From NCBI GenBank assembly GCA_013115145.1, contig JAAPAO010000066.1:350-40636 (forward strand): 40,287 nt of DNA. Reading direction: 5' to 3'. The notes beneath the pieces are model-generated. The model was not told the origin of the DNA. It was given only the letters and a program-made list of their open reading frames with translations, and ran no database searches. The stretch is from Perkinsus chesapeaki (taxonomy: Eukaryota > Perkinsozoa > Perkinsida > Perkinsidae). The position numbers and the translations under genes were made by a program. This document shows, one piece after another, positions 19,901 to 29,854 of the stretch. How positions within the stretch are numbered: position 1 is the stretch's first letter; each line of letters opens with the position of its first letter.

Positions 19901-22900
19901 CACAGTTCCCCTTGCGACGTAAGAGGAACAACACTTGTCGAGATATGATCTATATAATAGATTTTAGTAATAATACATAATGCACCCGGAATCTCAACAT
20001 TATCGATTTTTTCTCAGATTCTTACGAAAACGTCCTTCCTTTTTCTATTTTCCCTTTAATATTTCCTTCCTTTTTATATTTTCCCTTTAATATTTCCTTC
20101 CTATTACCCTATATGTATTCCCCCTTTATTTTATCCATTCCCCATACCCTTACGCATTAATCTGCCTTATTCCCGTCACGAACCGTTTAATATGGTTAAC
20201 ACTCTTTCCCTCAACGTAAATATAACCCTTCAAATTGTCGCTAGCAAACGCCGATAGTATACCTACAAATCGATCGCCTGATCGATTATGCCACCCTATG
20301 CTATTACCAGTTTTAACGCCCTTCTTTCGGAAGTGTTCGTACTTGCTACTCAATCGCGTAATGATCTCCCTCTCGTGCCCGATATCAAAACATTTCACCT
20401 GCGACAAATCGATCACGTGATCGATTTCGATATTGCAACGTTTCTCACCAAGAAAAGTTTCGAATCGGAAGGTTCTGGCAGCGGCCCAGCTTCCGGCAAC
20501 TCACCCAAAGAATCTAGAAATCACAAAATTTCCAGCGCGCCACGAAATTGTCCTCACCGTAACCGCCCTCATCAGCCGACGAATACATTGGCTCAGACGG
20601 AGGAGGGGGAGAAGGGGATGCCGTAACGCTGATCGAAAACCGTAATTCATGAAACACTTCGCTCCGCCTACCTTCCCGATTTCCTATGCCTTTCCGCTTT
20701 TTTACGCTCCCTACGTTCAACATCCGAAGGTGACGGAGAGCTTGCTGTACCGGAGGACTTCTGAGATGTTAAATTTAATAAACACATAGAGATTTAATAA
20801 GTATAAAATATATCAGATTGCGTCATAACAATATAAGTTAATATACTTGAATTGATGCACGTTGAAGGCCATATCCCTAGACCTTCGCCATCGAGCAGCG
20901 GAGCTCGCTCAACCTCTGAATCTAATTTCTAATCTTTCATTAAATGTATCATTTCACTTTCCAAAGACCAACCCCCTATCGCTTCCTTCTCACGTGTTCC
21001 CTCCCTCTCCTATCAGCCCTCCTTTCCTCATGCCTCCTACTTCCTTCACCCCGTCTGCTAGGATGGACAACCTTAGCCGCTGCTGCCGCTGCTGCAGCTG
21101 CTTGTCGCCTAACAATCCCCTTTTCTGACACCTCTAGCTACCCTTTCCTACCTCGCCTCTATTTCCCTTCTTTGCTGCGCCACTTCTCTTCGTTGTTCAT
21201 GTTCAGCCGCAGCATGCTCGGCCTGCTGCTCTTCATTCTTTGCGCGCTCTTCCCACCTTTGAGGAAAAATCGGTATAAATTTATGGAAAAATCGGTACGA
21301 ATTATAGGGAAAATCGGTATGAATTCATGGAAAAATCGGTACGAATTATAGGGAAAATCGGTAAGAATTTATGGGGAAATCGGTATGAACTAGCACGCTC
21401 ACCTTTGTATGAGATCGCCAAATCTCTTCTGTCCCCTATTTGGTCGACTGGCCCAATCTTCCTGCTGATGCGCCGCTCTACCTAAATGGCATCATAATTA
21501 CCAATAATGAGTTAAATTGAGCTGTAATATCAACGCCTCAAGTGACAGAAATGAACGAAGATTAAACATATTAAATGATTAATCGATGTGTGTAAAAAAG
21601 TTGAAAAGATGAAAGAAATATAAAAACGTAATATGAGAAATGCGAAAAGCAAGAAATAGATTAAAAAAGCAAATATAAAATATCCTATCTGCAGCTGTTG
21701 TCCCCCCCCGGCATACTACCCTTCCTAGCGGCCCCTTCCTCCTCAAACTCTTCCTCCTCATCAGAGTCTTCCTCGCCTGCCTCCAAATCGAGGAACTTAT
21801 ACCTTCCACCAAAAATACCAAAACACACAGAAACATGCTACTATCTTTTACGCTTTCGACTTTTTCTTTGGTCGCTCGTTTCGACTTGGTGCGCTCGCGG
21901 GAGCCTCCTTGCGCTTTCGCTGTGCAGCCGCTTCCTGAACGAGATAATCTACTCCAGTAGTCAAGACAGACGGCTCAGAACCTTTCGGTCCTCGGTTCGA
22001 TTCCCAGGACCTACTTTCGCAGCTTTTTTCTTCCTTGCCGCATCTCTCCTACGAGTAGGGGAAGAATCCTCACCGGACGACGAACCCTCCGAGCCGCTGG
22101 AGGCGGAGGCGTCTCTGAGAATGAGCTTAAAGCGCGAGGCTTAGATGGTCGAGAGCAAGTGATAATAATGATGTTATGAGATACCCTCTGATGATGACTA
22201 AGAAATTTGTGACATTTACTTCATTTCCCTTTTCAAACAGTTTGTATAAATTAATAAATAACCTCATATTGTAACACAGGAGAATCTTAAATCAGTAGAA
22301 GATCCTCGCTTCAAGCTCTATTGGGGGTGTGATGAAAGTGAGATTTCCTACTACGCAAGTCGCCGTCGAGAAATTTCAAACATATTTTCTGATAGAAAAA
22401 TAGGATTATACGTTCTTGCAACGAGTTCACTAAATCGCCGTAACCCCAAACCACGATTGATGATGATGATCGCCCTAAAATCATCAAAGCCGCCTGAGCG
22501 TTAGAGTTGTTCTATAACAGCGCCGGATGGAAAAGATTATTTATTATCAAAAAACAGGGTAAACGAGTACCTTGGTTTCGAAGAGATCCAAATGGGGGTA
22601 TGTCGATTTCAAGTTGGTAAGAGGAAAGAGCGGTATGAGCTTTCATAAGGCCGGAGAATATGGAGTCTAATTCCTATGGGGATTTAGAACAACGTCTTTG
22701 CGGGCAATAACTTGGTTTTAAAGTGGAGAGCGCGGTATGAGAAATTGAATGTATTATCCCTTTTATAAATCAACCACTGGGGATTCTCATACCGATTTTT
22801 CCTCCAACTTCCGTTAGCATACCCCCCCGTATTACGATGATGAGTCATTATCAGACCCCTCACTGGCAGATGACACTTTATCCTCTTCCTCTCGTGCCAT
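13978..22900 (-). CDS. SUPT5H: Transcription elongation factor SPT5
   Basis: SPT5 joins SPT4 (as DSIF) on elongating RNA polymerase II in the nucleus. The start at 22900 opens MAREEEDKVSSASEGSDNDS (exon 22836-22900), joined in frame to 22015-22114 and to an acidic exon near 21700-21780, matching the acidic SPT5 N-terminus. The NGN domain spans about 20150-20449 and 19650-19800, with SKLFLVKCFDIGHEREIITR, NLKGYIYVEGKSVNHIK and VVPASEMLGVFRS. KOW modules follow: MGEWVRIKRHP (about 19700), HFDMGDHVKILDG (about 17200) joined over 16961-17186 to ASAGDTGTVIKV, and YKVGDLVTLNVSG (about 16530). A glycine/tryptophan-rich repeat region (SSWGSQWGSGGG, about 14690-14890) precedes the last KOW (VGKRIRIIKG, VIDVTDTKVYVQLEAK). 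The protein ends APPPGMA with TGA at 13978-13980. Many introns are 45-100 nt; the longest resolved is 721 nt (22115-22835). Several internal exons are unresolved, especially 18.2-19.6 kb and 21.0-21.7 kb. The domain order leaves little doubt about identity. Confidence 0.9.
14131..14198 (-). other. SPT5 intron with tRNA T-arm-like core
   Basis: A 68-nt GT-AG intron separates the exon ending VQLEAKVNK from RLFIPKDQVRVESE. It contains GGCGTGGGTTCGAACC, a B-box-like sequence that is a palindrome over GGTTCGAACC, so its orientation is ambiguous. Removing the intron keeps the KOW reading frame. Confidence 0.8.
15601..15696 (-). other. SPT5 intron containing a tRNA-like 3' half
   Basis: A 96-nt intron lies between MDVNNNPFKPG and KGAQVKHIMNNVAW. 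In the sense direction it carries GGCTGTCATGCAGGAGGTCG, then TGGGTTCAATTCCTGG and ACGGCATTTAG. This resembles the anticodon arm (a CTGTCAT loop as in tRNA-Asp), variable loop and T-arm of a tRNA. A pyrimidine-rich tract and CAG acceptor follow at 15601-15620. Confidence 0.75.
16961..17186 (-). repeat. SPT5 intron with three abutting inverted repeats
   Basis: This 226-nt intron joins LDG to ASAGDTGTVIKV in a KOW domain. Positions 17046-17077 and 17079-17110 form 32-bp arms with one mismatch around a single central base. They are followed without a gap by GTTAGTTGAACTAAC (17111-17125) and ATTACTGTCAGTAAT (17126-17140), each a near-palindrome with an odd central base. Confidence 0.85.
20263..20448 (-). 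repeat. Two consecutive short SPT5 introns with palindromic cores
   Basis: Intron 20399-20448 (50 nt) contains a perfect 22-bp palindrome at 20406-20427 with the centre ATCACGTGAT. The next intron, 20263-20307 (45 nt), contains AATCGATCGCCTGATCGATT (20268-20287), with 8-bp arms around a 4-nt loop. Both share the AATCGATC arm. The exon between them (20308-20398) encodes the start of the NGN domain, VKCFDIGHEREIITR. Confidence 0.85.
21264..21394. repeat. 22-bp tandem repeat in an SPT5 intron
   Basis: Six units of 22 bp share the core AAAATCGGTA, with alternating variants GGTACGAATTATAG and GGTATGAATTCATG. The array sits in non-coding sequence of the SPT5 gene. The same core in inverted orientation (CTCATACCGATTTTTCC) occurs once more at about 22777-22803 in the first SPT5 intron. 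Confidence 0.9.
21935..22014 (-). other. SPT5 intron with an inverted tRNA T-arm-like core
   Basis: This 80-nt intron opens GTAGGTCCTGGGAATCGAAC and ends CTCGTTCAG, joining RDAARKKKAAK to EAAAQRKRKEAP. The tRNA-like B box (GGTTCGATTCCC) is on the opposite strand from the gene and lies close to the 5' splice site. Confidence 0.8.
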
Positions 22901-23022
22901 TTGATAACCGACTCCACTCAAATCTGATAACTACTAATTTCGAGGCGCGCGACTCTTATAATTGAGAAAATATAAGAGTGCAAGATTGTACTGATTGCAC
23001 TTCCTCAAATCCGGATGTCAGA
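22901..23022. promoter_or_regulatory. Compact divergent intergenic region
   Basis: Only 122 bp separate the SPT5 start codon (minus strand, 22900) from the start codon of the next gene (plus strand, 23023). A bidirectional promoter is the natural reading. The sequence includes TATAATTGAGAAAATATAAG. No specific factor site could be assigned. Confidence 0.45.
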
Positions 23023-24111
23023 ATGGTAGCAAGAAGTTGTTGCCCAACTCCACCTTCATCACCCGCATCGTTGCCATTAACACTAGAGGATAATAGTGTC
23101 ACTCAAGCCCTTAAAGAATCTGCAATAAGGGCTGAACAATGTGCATGCGTGCAGCAACCGTTTCATCACCTTAAAGTATTATCGTAATGTAAGGAAAGCC
23201 GATGAGTGGTCACTCGATGCTCGCGGTCCTGATTAAGTCGTGCTTTCCCGACAGTTACGTTATACCAGCATTGTCAGATCAATTAAAATGATTATTGGAT
23301 TTTATTCTCCATATCGTATAGCTAACCTAGATAATAAAATATAAGGATTTTCTCCAAGTGATGATGCTATGAATTCTTCGATGAGCTTTCATTTCCCCTT
23401 TGAAATTCGGTTCTTCCAGGTTTGTATTGAAATGTCGGAGCACGGATCAGCTAACGAGCTTCGTGTTAAGCATGAGAAGGCTATCAGTGCAGCACACCAA
23501 GTGCACGGATATAAGCTAGATTTCTCTGCCTACATACTTGGACATGATCCTCAGTACTTGGGGGTCAATGGAAAGGTAATATAAAAGGGAAAGAGAATTA
23601 TTGTGGTGTTATTCCAACAACTTCTCATTCGATTTCAAATGAAAGTCTTCATAAACCAATTAGTAGTATGGTAGTTTGGTATGCTATATGTGACGGATTC
23701 GAGGCACGGCTGCTTTCAAATTGGACATTCGACCCGACCGCTTGAAGATTCCTACCAGGTTTAAGTTTACTAATATAAGATCGCAGGAGAGGCCACTTTA
23801 ATGAGAGTGAATGCATCGGTTTAATGATAGCAATCGTTGTCCTTCCTGGGTTGGCGTTCCCTCATTTTTACCGTCTAAATAGAGATTGATTGTTATTATC
23901 GGCATCTGATCTCTAGTAGCTAGTCTAGTAGAGGTGACTAGCTACTAGCTGAAATTGAACGATAGAAGAATGTGACCAAGGCAGGTTTCTGTGTGCTCAG
24001 ATTCAGTACGGTAAGCCGTACGCAAATGATTCGTCAAATGTGCAAGCTGTGCTGAATGCTCCTGGCTACTGGAGCAGGGTCTACTACAGAGGTGGCGGCA
24101 ATGAGGAGTAG
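23023..24111 (+). CDS. Small three-exon gene, unrecognised protein
   Basis: Three plus-strand exons (23023-23175, 23420-23575, 24001-24111) join in phase 0 into 139 residues ending at TAG 24109-24111. The first exon begins MVARSCCPTPPSSPASLPLT and ends with a cysteine pair in AEQCACVQQPFHHLK. The second contains MSEHGSANELRVKHEKAISA and LDFSAYILGHDPQYLGVNGK. The third ends APGYWSRVYYRGGGNEE. Coding-like composition and exact frame closure across two GT-AG introns (244 and 425 nt) support a real gene. No transmembrane segment or known domain is visible. The second intron may hide another exon: 23690-23790 encodes FKLDIRPDRLKIPTR, which resembles a stretch in the next gene. Function is unknown. 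Confidence 0.55.
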
Positions 24112-24301
24112 GGTGGCTAATCACATATTAATGAAGGTGTAGTGGCAGGTCTAATAAGAGGGGGATGGAACGGACGCAAAGTGAAGGGTTGATAGAAGGT
24201 AGGAGTGAGATAATGATGTTATAAAATACATAATAATATATGCACTGGTAAATATACAATATGTTGATAAAATGAGTAGCAGGTTCGATATTTCATAAAA
24301 A

Positions 24302-25105
24302 ATGATAAGTTATGAAGCCATTAAATATTCGTCACACTTAAGGTTACTGGACACAAAAACTGTCTCCCTTTTGGCAGGAGGGGGTGCCTGTGAAGCTTAT
24401 GAGGGTATAAAGGAGAGGATGAAAGGCTTCGTGGAAGGGTATAATAAACCCAAGCTCAAGTGGGCGCCGACCAGCGAGAAATTTCGAGGCGAGCGAATGT
24501 AGTAGATTGTCGGACTTGGGGAAGGAAAGGCGGTTCGGACTTTTAGACGGCCAGTCGACAATGGGAGGCTGACCTTCCATAATACATTGAGTCATATGAA
24601 GGTCACTACATTTAATGATAAGGGATCGGATTTGGGAGCGCCGGGGTTGGCGTCATCGAGGAGCTGTGTCGATCTGTTTGCTGGGGGCAAGGGAGGAAGG
24701 TATTGCCAGGAGGCACATAGGTAGTTGTTGGGGGGCAGGAGGAAACAAATTGTGGAGATTGGAATATTGATTTTATGATTGTAACTCTGTGTGTTGGCAA
24801 CAACCAACGGTATTGTAATGAAATCTGGGATGGGTTGGGGTTCGCCTGCTCTGCACACCGAGATGTGCTGGTAGAAATATCCCTGTGATGACGAAGGTAT
24901 ATTAGGAGTTTGGTCCTAATGTTAACTAAATGTGGTCCTCGGGAGATCACCAGTCGCTGTTCCTCCAGTCAATGATATTCACCGTGCTCGCTTACGTGCG
25001 AATGGAAGATGTCTTCGCCGCGATGTTGTCCGCGTGGATTTAGGTCCCGACCGTCTGAAGTTGCTCACATCTCGAGTATTTACTTTCGAAGGGATAGAGA
25101 TCTGA
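24302..25105 (+). CDS. Possible two-or-more-exon gene, unrecognised protein
   Basis: An open stretch at 24302-24502 encodes ACEAYEGIKERMKGFVEGYN and KLKWAPTSEKFRGER with coding-like composition. A GTAGTAG donor just before its stop could join, in phase, to an exon starting near 24946 that encodes PVAVPPVNDIHRARLRANGR, then VRVDLGPDRLKLLTSRVF, ending with TGA at 25103-25105. The intervening 440 nt or so may contain further exons. Opposite-strand frames there are proline-rich and look like shadows. The DRLK-containing end resembles the 23.7-kb stretch in the neighbouring gene. The start and intron structure are uncertain and no function is assigned. The stop lies 68 bp before tRNA-Lys. Confidence 0.35.
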
Positions 25106-25173
25106 TAAGTTTGCCAGCTGTGAGTGAATGAGATTACAGCCTAGAACTTGAAGAATAATGTTAAAATTCATTA

Positions 25174-25246
25174 GCCCGTCTAGCTCAGTCGGTAGAGCGC
25201 AAGGCTCTTAACCTTGTGGTCGTGGGTTCGAGCCCCACGGTGGGTG
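25174..25246 (+). tRNA. tRNA-Lys (anticodon CUU)
   Basis: The 73-nt gene folds as a full cloverleaf. The acceptor stem GCCCGTC pairs with GGTGGGT (including G-T pairs). The D-arm/A-box is TAGCTCAGTCGGTAGAGC. The anticodon stem CAAGG/CCTTG encloses the loop CTCTTAA with anticodon CTT. The T-arm is GTGGG-TTCGAGC-CCCAC, with discriminator G at 25246. There is no intron and no encoded CCA. TTTT directly after the gene is a polymerase III terminator. It reads lysine AAG codons. Confidence 0.97.
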
Positions 25247-25250
25247 TTTT
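25247..25250 (+). terminator. Polymerase III T-run after tRNA-Lys
   Basis: TTTT begins immediately after the discriminator base of tRNA-Lys, the usual termination signal for polymerase III. Confidence 0.8.
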
Positions 25251-25431
25251 GCTTTTCATGTTCCTGTAATCCCTAGTGCTTACTGCATGCCTTCATTATT
25301 ATGGTGTCTTTTACCCCACTTGCTTTTGAGTTTTCCCCGCGTCTCTTAGTTGGCACACGCTCCTGCTCCACTACATCCGACGTGTCCCCTTCACCGACTT
25401 GGTCGTTTTCAGCCATTACACTTCGTTATTT

Positions 25432-27624
25432 ATGACAACATTATCATCGTCCATGTTTCTCGTATCGGTTTTCCTCCTCCTTCCGACGTCTTCAGCTTAC
25501 TACACTGGTGGAGTTGACGATGGTCGATCATCGAGCACGCCCGGACAGTTGTCGAAGGGTGTTAAAAATGAGGTCAGCGTGCCTCAGAATAGCGCTGTAG
25601 CGCCAAGTGAGGAATTCCTATCGCGTCTACTTCAAACAGAGCCGGTCAGGTCCTGTCGAATCGGAAGGCTTGGGGCCGCTAACTGTCGGTATGGCGCCGA
25701 ACCTTGCGAGAGAGTATCCTGAAGGAACCTTTGAGAGTGAAGGGGAATCACCAAAGTTCAGCGTCAGCGATATGTTAGGTAGGCCGTCTACATGTTGGCT
25801 TTTGTGTCGGGAAGCTTCGATGTGTTGATTAATGGCCGCCTAAACGCATTGGTGAGGGAAGGTTGTTTTGAGAAGTCTTTGTCGGCTTCAAACGCCTAAG
25901 AGCGCATTTACTTTGGTAATTCGGTGAAGTAAATTTGGTGGTGGCTTCACCGACGTTGCCAAACGGTTATTAGGGCGATGCTGGCAATGCGGAGATGTAC
26001 CTACTGCAGGTGTTAAAGTCCCTTCGGGATCGAGCAGCGTTATGTCAACTCAATTGGGAGGCGCCCCGGCTACTCACTACGGCATGACATTGGAGCAATG
26101 CGCTCAGAAGGTTGAGAAAACCGTTGGAGAGTAAGACGGGTTCGAATCCCAGGCGGTGCATTTTGATTTGTTAGGTTCGACACGTTCAAGGAGGGTGTTG
26201 GGAGGCTCCACTCCCGCGTTCTACAGGTATGCCGGAAAGTGTCGTTCATAGAGAAATTGAACTTTACATTCTTACCTGCCTAAATCAAGCTGCTTTACAA
26301 ACAATGGCGGGAGAAATTTTGCAATGAAAAATAGTTGAGGGCAAAGTGAGCGTATAAGGAGTTATTGTTATATATTAATATACTTATTATTATAATATTG
26401 CTAATGTTGGATACGGTCGGCGGCGGCCTACTACTGTAGGAGTAGCGCTGCCTGAGTGCAGTAAGAGGCCGATATAACCTAGGCCTTAGGAAATAATATG
26501 ACCTCTATTTAATAATACAATACTAACGCGGAAGAAAATAGGACTCTATATTACTAATATAACTGCTGTTGTGATTCGTGCAATATCATCTTTATGTAAA
26601 TTAATAAATAATTATTACTTTTCCAACTGCGGCAGTTGTCAAATAAATGCTGCTGAAACATGGTATTTTGAAAGAGCCCGCATCGGTGCGAGCGTGCATT
26701 TACCGTCGACCTTGGATTTGTCAGTCTGAAGAAGCCTTGAAGAAAATAGAGACGAGAACCGACGGATACTCTACACGAGAAGCCAATTTTGCTGCGGAGC
26801 TAACAAAGCTCTTCACATTAGAGCAAGAGGTTAAAGCAAGGTGAATCGCACTATAAAGGATACGCAAAGATACGCCGGTCGCATCAGGGCTGGAGTTCTG
26901 AGCAAATGGATGGCAGACGAGAAGGTTGTGAGAGATCAGCTTTCGAAAGTGTAAGGAATTTCGTGGCGCGCGGTCCGTTAATAACTGAGCACCAGGTACC
27001 GTGATTTGGATACAAAATCGCTAATGCAATCTGATAAGTTGCTGACGATGAGCTCGGTCCTCCGCGCCGCCCTAACCAAGATGCAGGCCATCCACGATCA
27101 TGTCAGCAAAGTGATCACAGCAGGTCAGCCGCACCCGCTGACCCTCCTCGGGACATTCCTGTTTAGTTGGCGAGGCCGAGTCTAGTATGTATCAGTGGGC
27201 ATACAACGTAACGAGCAAAGTTAACTTTCATACCACACAGATCGTCACGGTGAGTTGGTGTTTTTAAAGAAGATCAGATGGCTGCAATCTCTCAGTTGGC
27301 GCAAAATCTAGAGTTCAGAATAGCCCAGAGCAAGGGGATGGAGCTGGAAGCAAGGCGAATGATGGCTCTCTATCAAAAACGTATGCGGGGGAAGAGGTCG
27401 CGAGTTCGATCCCGGGTCGGTGCATTTCAGTTGAGGACAAGTATGGCAAGAGCCCCGATTTCCTGGCGGTTGCGCGAGCGATTCTCGAAGAGAACGGCAA
27501 CAAACTTCAAAGTGAGCTGCCCAGTTCGCCATCCCCAACACCTCGTTTAGGCACCTCCGTATCGGACGGCATTCATCCAGCGCTGACAGCCGGTGCCTCG
27601 TCTGTCGGTCCCACTGTCGCATGA
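25432..27624 (+). CDS. Predicted secreted or lumenal coiled-coil protein
   Basis: The ATG at 25432 opens a signal peptide (MTTLSSSMFLVSVFLLLPTS, likely cut after SSA). Exons I can join are 25432-25606, 25650-25778, 26010-26130, 26175-26226, 26725-26840, 26888-26950, 26996-27123, a tentative 29-nt exon ending at 27249, 27278-27380 and 27431-27624, with TGA at 27622-27624. After a serine/proline-rich segment come helical, charged stretches: MTLEQCAQKVEKTVGEFDTF, SEEALKKIETRTDGYSTREA, LTKLFTLEQEVKAR, SQLAQNLEFRIAQSKGMELE and EARRMMALYQK. These are typical of a coiled coil. The C-terminus is low in complexity (SPSPTPRLGTSVSDG). Four introns are 43-50 nt, and two contain tRNA T-arm-like cores. No family was recognised. 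The signal peptide and frame closure are visible; the tiny exon is an inference. Confidence 0.65.
26131..26174 (+). other. 44-nt intron built on a tRNA T-arm-like core
   Basis: GTAAGACGGGTTCGAATCCC begins this intron, followed by AGGCGGTGCATTTTG and the acceptor TTGTTAG. It joins EKTVGE (split codon GA|G) to FDTFKEGVGRL. The B box is in the sense direction and fills the first half of the intron. Confidence 0.85.
27381..27430 (+). other. 50-nt intron built on a tRNA T-arm-like core
   Basis: This intron opens GTATGCGGGGGAAGAGGTCG, continues CGAGTTCGATCCCGGGTCGG and ends TGCATTTCAG. It joins MMALYQK to LEDKYGKSPDF through a split codon. The AGGTCG variable-loop-like sequence, T-arm and GGTGCA 3' end match the 3' half of a tRNA in the sense direction. 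Confidence 0.85.
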
Positions 27625-27708
27625 TAAGCGGTGTTGTCCCTTATTGCCAGTGCTGTTTGTTGGGTTATAGTTGCGTATAATTACTTACCGTCAGTATTCG
27701 TCTGGTTT

Positions 27709-28470
27709 ATGGCAGTGTGGTGGTATAGACTGGTGTCTGATGTCCGAAGGTGCGATCCCATGGTGACACTAAATGCCATCGAGTTCGCCGTATCACTATC
27801 GGTTTTGATTATGGGAATCTATATAAGTATATCTCCTCTGAAGTGTATGATGGAGCCATGGGTTCAATGGTGCATATGTCTTTATGCAACAGCTCTCTTG
27901 CTGACATCGATCATCGGTTGCTCTGTTACCTCTCAAACTGGGGCGACCTGGCATGGCGTCTATGCGTTACTCAGCGGGCTCCTACTGCTCGTCAGTTTCG
28001 CCCTCATTACGGTGTTATTGCTGGACCTATTATCTTTACAAAAGACTGCCGGCTCAATCTACAGCTTCTATAAGCGTGATTGGGAAGCAGCTGGATGTAC
28101 CGGTGGTGATTGCACAGTTGCTGGTTGCCCGACTCCTCTGACATTCAACGACATTAGTTGTGACTCTTGGGACGTTAAATCTGCGCTGATGCAATTCATG
28201 TCCGATCCTCCAGATTCTATTATTCTGGGCTGTGCTGGGGAGGACTTATCTGGCCTTAGATTGGCGTGGTGCAGATCCGAGGAAAATATCGCAAGCGAGC
28301 TGGAAGCATTTATCAAAATAACTTTGTCCTTTATATTAGCCGCTGCTTTACTGCAGCTATTTTGTATCTTTTTGAACCATATCTACCGTTTACGTCTGGA
28401 GTCAAACGAATTGGATGATGCTGTCACTAGTGACCGGATGTGTCATGGTTCGGCGTCACGCCCCTTTTAG
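27709..28470 (+). CDS. Tetraspanin-like four-helix membrane protein
   Basis: The frame shows four hydrophobic helices: FAVSLSVLIMGIYISI, WCICLYATALLLTSIIG, VYALLSGLLLLVSFALITVL and ITLSFILAAALLQLFCIFL. A roughly 90-residue polar loop between helices 3 and 4 carries several cysteines (CTGGDC, GCPTP, DISCDSW, LGCAGED, AWCRSEEN). This layout, with a short first loop and a large cysteine-rich second loop, is that of tetraspanins, although I do not see the classic CCG motif, so the call is by topology only. I chose the ATG at 27709; the frame is open further upstream to 27631 without an ATG. The protein may continue past 28405 through a donor at ACTA|GTGACC. It starts 85 bp after the coiled-coil gene on the same strand. 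Confidence 0.5.
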   Translation: MAVWWYRLVSDVRRCDPMVTLNAIEFAVSLSVLIMGIYISISPLKCMMEPWVQWCICLYATALLLTSIIGCSVTSQTGATWHGVYALLSGLLLLVSFALITVLLLDLLSLQKTAGSIYSFYKRDWEAAGCTGGDCTVAGCPTPLTFNDISCDSWDVKSALMQFMSDPPDSIILGCAGEDLSGLRLAWCRSEENIASELEAFIKITLSFILAAALLQLFCIFLNHIYRLRLESNELDDAVTSDRMCHGSASRPF

Positions 28471-29290
28471 ACCGGACAGTCGTCACACTCGGCACGTTGA
28501 TTTTCCTGATGTTCTCTCGATGATATACGGTGCGCTTTCTCTGGAGCATTCCAGCTTTGTGTTGACTTCAGTGAACTACATACCGAACTCGACATGGCAA
28601 GTGTTCATGAGGAACAACACGGAGCAGTGTGAGACTGGTGAACTATGGAACAGTACAGAAGGAAGCCCCTTAGTAAACCCGATCGTGAGTGTCACTGCAA
28701 GCTGTAATGGTGTGCAGTGACAAAACTACCCGTTCATCAATCCCGTCCACTACTGCTGAGGTGTTGGTCTTTCACATCACATGTGCTGCTAATAACATCG
28801 AGGGGTGAACAACTTCGACAAGCCGGTGGTTACCCATCTAACCTCAGCAATGAAAAGGGCTTAGGGTCACACTCGTTGTTTGGTAAGTAGTATAGCGTCG
28901 TTATTTTCCCGCATCACTGTCCATGATTTTCGTTTCCACTATCATCAGCATCTACTCCCTGATTATCACACCGGCGGTATAAAGTCTCATTTAGCCTTCT
29001 TAAACTCAAGGACCTCCTTCGTCCCAGCTTTTACAAGAACAAGCGCTCCGTTGGTTTCGAGCGTACGGGTGAGATAAATAAATGCCTGTGCCAGGGGAAA
29101 TGGTGCTCTACTTCACCGTTATTCTCCCGTGGTCTGGCTGAATCAACTCAATACGGTATGTCCAGCCGGTTGCCTCTAGTTCACCCATCTACTTCCGAGG
29201 CTGAGACGGACCTATTGCGTCTGCTCCGCTCAGAAGCCGAGGGCTACATACTGTCAGGAGCCTTCTGTTTCATTTGATATGCTATTTACG
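28471..29290 (+). other. Unassigned exon-like segments, probably a membrane protein
   Basis: A plus-strand frame at 28490-28720 contains three N-glycosylation sequons (PNST, RNNT, WNST). Further on, PASLSMIFVSTIISIYSLII (about 28906-28965) is a transmembrane helix. It can be joined over 51 nt to LLQEQALRWFRAYG and then to RLPLVHPSTSEAETDLLRLL, ending at TGA 29275-29277. These could be the C-terminal exons of the upstream tetraspanin-like gene or a separate related gene. I could not connect the glycosylated loop to the helix with confidence. Confidence 0.35.
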
Positions 29291-29854
29291 ATAAGGCTAG
29301 ACTTTGCCTAAAGCACGTCTTGAAGCCTATCACATGGCGTCAGAGACGCTGTGCCCTTCGCTACTGACCACGGTCATCATTAATACATTATTATGGTTTG
29401 TTCACTAACTGTCAAACGCAAGGTCTGGTAATTGCTACTGTAGAGGAGGAACTATGGAACAACTACCAGCGATAGACTGTTGAGTAAGCCAAGCACCGGT
29501 AGTAATAGGATAATCACCGACAATCCCGGCAGATTCATGACCACCTTTACGTATACAACGGGAGGATGCTACCCTTATACAACCATAAATTAAACCAATA
29601 GTGGGGCGGCGGCGGCAGAATGGGCCGATGATGAAATTATACCGTATTAACAATAATTGCAAATAGTAGTGATGATGAAGCAGTCAGCAGTCGTAGTAGT
29701 AGTCAACAGATAAGAATAAAAAGACAGTACAGAAAATTAACTATTCGTCATATTGATCATACAAACGACCGCAGTTGCATCAGACTTACGCCATTCGACG
29801 TAGTAATAACAACAAAATCACAGCAGTTTGGGACTGGCACACTGTAGAGGGCAA
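29291..29854. other. Intergenic, low-complexity stretch
   Basis: No gene is supported. Positions 29660-29710 hold GTAGTAGTAGTC-type trinucleotide repeats. The right part should include the 3' untranslated region of the zinc-finger gene that ends at 29855. Confidence 0.5.
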
